Below, one piece after another: positions 40,532 through 40,837 of a DNA stretch of 40,837 nt. The stretch is taken from assembly GCA_903642255.1 (NCBI GenBank), contig CAHJWP010000005.1, forward strand, positions 1 to 40,837, read 5' to 3'. Origin of the DNA: Sphingomonadaceae bacterium (GTDB lineage Bacteria > Pseudomonadota > Alphaproteobacteria > Sphingomonadales > Sphingomonadaceae). Below the pieces are notes generated by a model. It saw only the letters and a program-made list of their open reading frames with translations. It was not told the DNA's origin and searched no databases. The translations under genes and the position numbers were made by a program. The stretch's first letter is position 1. The number at the start of each line of letters is the position of its first letter.

Positions 40532-40691
40532 CCGCGTCACCCCGGCGTCCCGCCATCGTACGCGAACATGGTGCAGCACGAGGCCGGATCGTCGAATGCC
40601 CGATGCGTCACTGGTTCCCGCCCCTCCCGCGACGTTGCACGGCGAGCCCAGCTTCATCCCGCCGCCCCGTCGGTGAAATGCAATTATAGTC

Positions 40692-40837
40692 ATGTCGCGG
40701 CGAAAAGATTTCGGCACCACGGCCGCGCCCGCCGCCCTCGCTGCCGAGGTCGCGCGAATGTTGGCCGCCAGCCCGGCGCGGGCGCCGATCCGCCAGGGTT
40801 CGCCGGTCGCTGCCCGCGCCGCGCAGGACCGGGTCGC
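40692..40837 (+). CDS. Unrecognised reading frame, cut by the right edge
   Basis: An ATG at 40692 opens a frame of 48 codons that is still open at the end of the window. It begins MSRRKDFGTTAAPAALAAE and is rich in Ala and Arg. It follows a short A/T-rich patch (40681-40690) in the 160-base gap after the nitronate-monooxygenase-family gene. No clear ribosome site is visible and I do not recognise the protein. It could be a real gene start or a chance frame in GC-rich DNA. Confidence 0.35.
   Translation, partial: MSRRKDFGTTAAPAALAAEVARMLAASPARAPIRQGSPVAARAAQDRV

Noticed and set aside
40528-40689. A 53-codon frame overlapping the end of the nitronate-monooxygenase-family gene by ATGA
   Set aside because: The overlap looks like coupling, but the peptide is Arg/Pro/Ser-rich without any family features, and reads like GC-rich non-coding sequence.
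38651-40720. A 689-codon open frame on the minus strand
   Set aside because: It is antisense to the SDR and nitronate-monooxygenase-family genes and shows no domain; a third-position GC effect.
1-40837. Defence system, prophage, transposon or CRISPR content
   Set aside because: I looked for transposases, integrases, repeat arrays, nuclease/helicase genes and toxin-antitoxin pairs and found none. All confident genes are metabolic, transport or regulatory.

Overview
The window is a gene-dense, very GC-rich stretch carrying about 35 protein genes and no RNA genes, insertion sequences, phage genes or CRISPR arrays that I can see. Base use, the large TonB-dependent receptor of the kind sphingomonads use for organic substrates, and the mix of class I cytochrome P450s, a [2Fe-2S] ferredoxin, LysR regulators, short-chain dehydrogenases and CoA-thioester enzymes suggest an alphaproteobacterium, most likely of the Sphingomonadales. 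The genus cannot be fixed from this sequence. Nearly every gene is catabolic, so this reads as a degradation island for a hydrophobic, probably alicyclic or terpenoid-like compound. The compound itself is inferred, not seen.

Layout from left to right. Positions 6-4033 (minus strand) hold a beta-oxidation-like set: enoyl-CoA hydratase, methylsuccinyl-CoA-dehydrogenase-like acyl-CoA dehydrogenase and a long 3-hydroxyacyl-CoA dehydrogenase. A Gfo/Idh/MocA (Gal80-like) oxidoreductase (4184-5320) is divergent from an amidohydrolase-2 family, lactonase-like gene (5568-6593). Positions 6588-15927 contain two P450/epoxide-hydrolase modules on either side of an aldehyde dehydrogenase. The second module is an operon of epoxide hydrolase, ferredoxin, TonB-dependent receptor and P450. 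Positions 16183-19651 (plus) encode an HTD2/MaoC-type dehydratase, a thiolase with a TTG start and a DHA2-type MFS transporter. A GcvA-like LysR gene (19656-20618) is divergent from an SDR followed by a diverged succinyl-CoA-synthetase-like pair (20789-23571). Positions 23617-26580 (minus) carry a quinone-oxidoreductase-like MDR, a LysR regulator and a zinc alcohol dehydrogenase.

The right half has two further oxygenase modules: SDR plus LLM-type flavin monooxygenase facing a P450 (26721-30083), and Baeyer-Villiger-type monooxygenase, SDR, P450 and a small ABM-domain protein (32804-36980). The two P450s are close paralogues and both lack the usual acid-alcohol pair in the I helix. Between the modules lie a NUDT19-like Nudix hydrolase and two LysR genes that overlap tail to tail. 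The right end has a metal-dependent cyclase-family hydrolase, a PaaG-like crotonase, an SDR, a nitronate-monooxygenase-family gene and the start of an unrecognised reading frame that leaves the window.

A working model (inference): the TonB receptor takes up the substrate; P450s hydroxylate or epoxidise it; epoxide hydrolases give diols; alcohol and aldehyde dehydrogenases oxidise them; flavin monooxygenases open rings through lactones; lactonase-like hydrolases release hydroxy acids; the CoA ligase pair activates acids; and the acyl-CoA dehydrogenase, hydratases, 3-hydroxyacyl-CoA dehydrogenase and thiolase shorten them. Ferredoxin reductase and flavin reductase, which several of these enzymes should need, are not in the window. 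Strand changes are frequent and convergent genes often touch or overlap, so the island looks assembled from several short cassettes.
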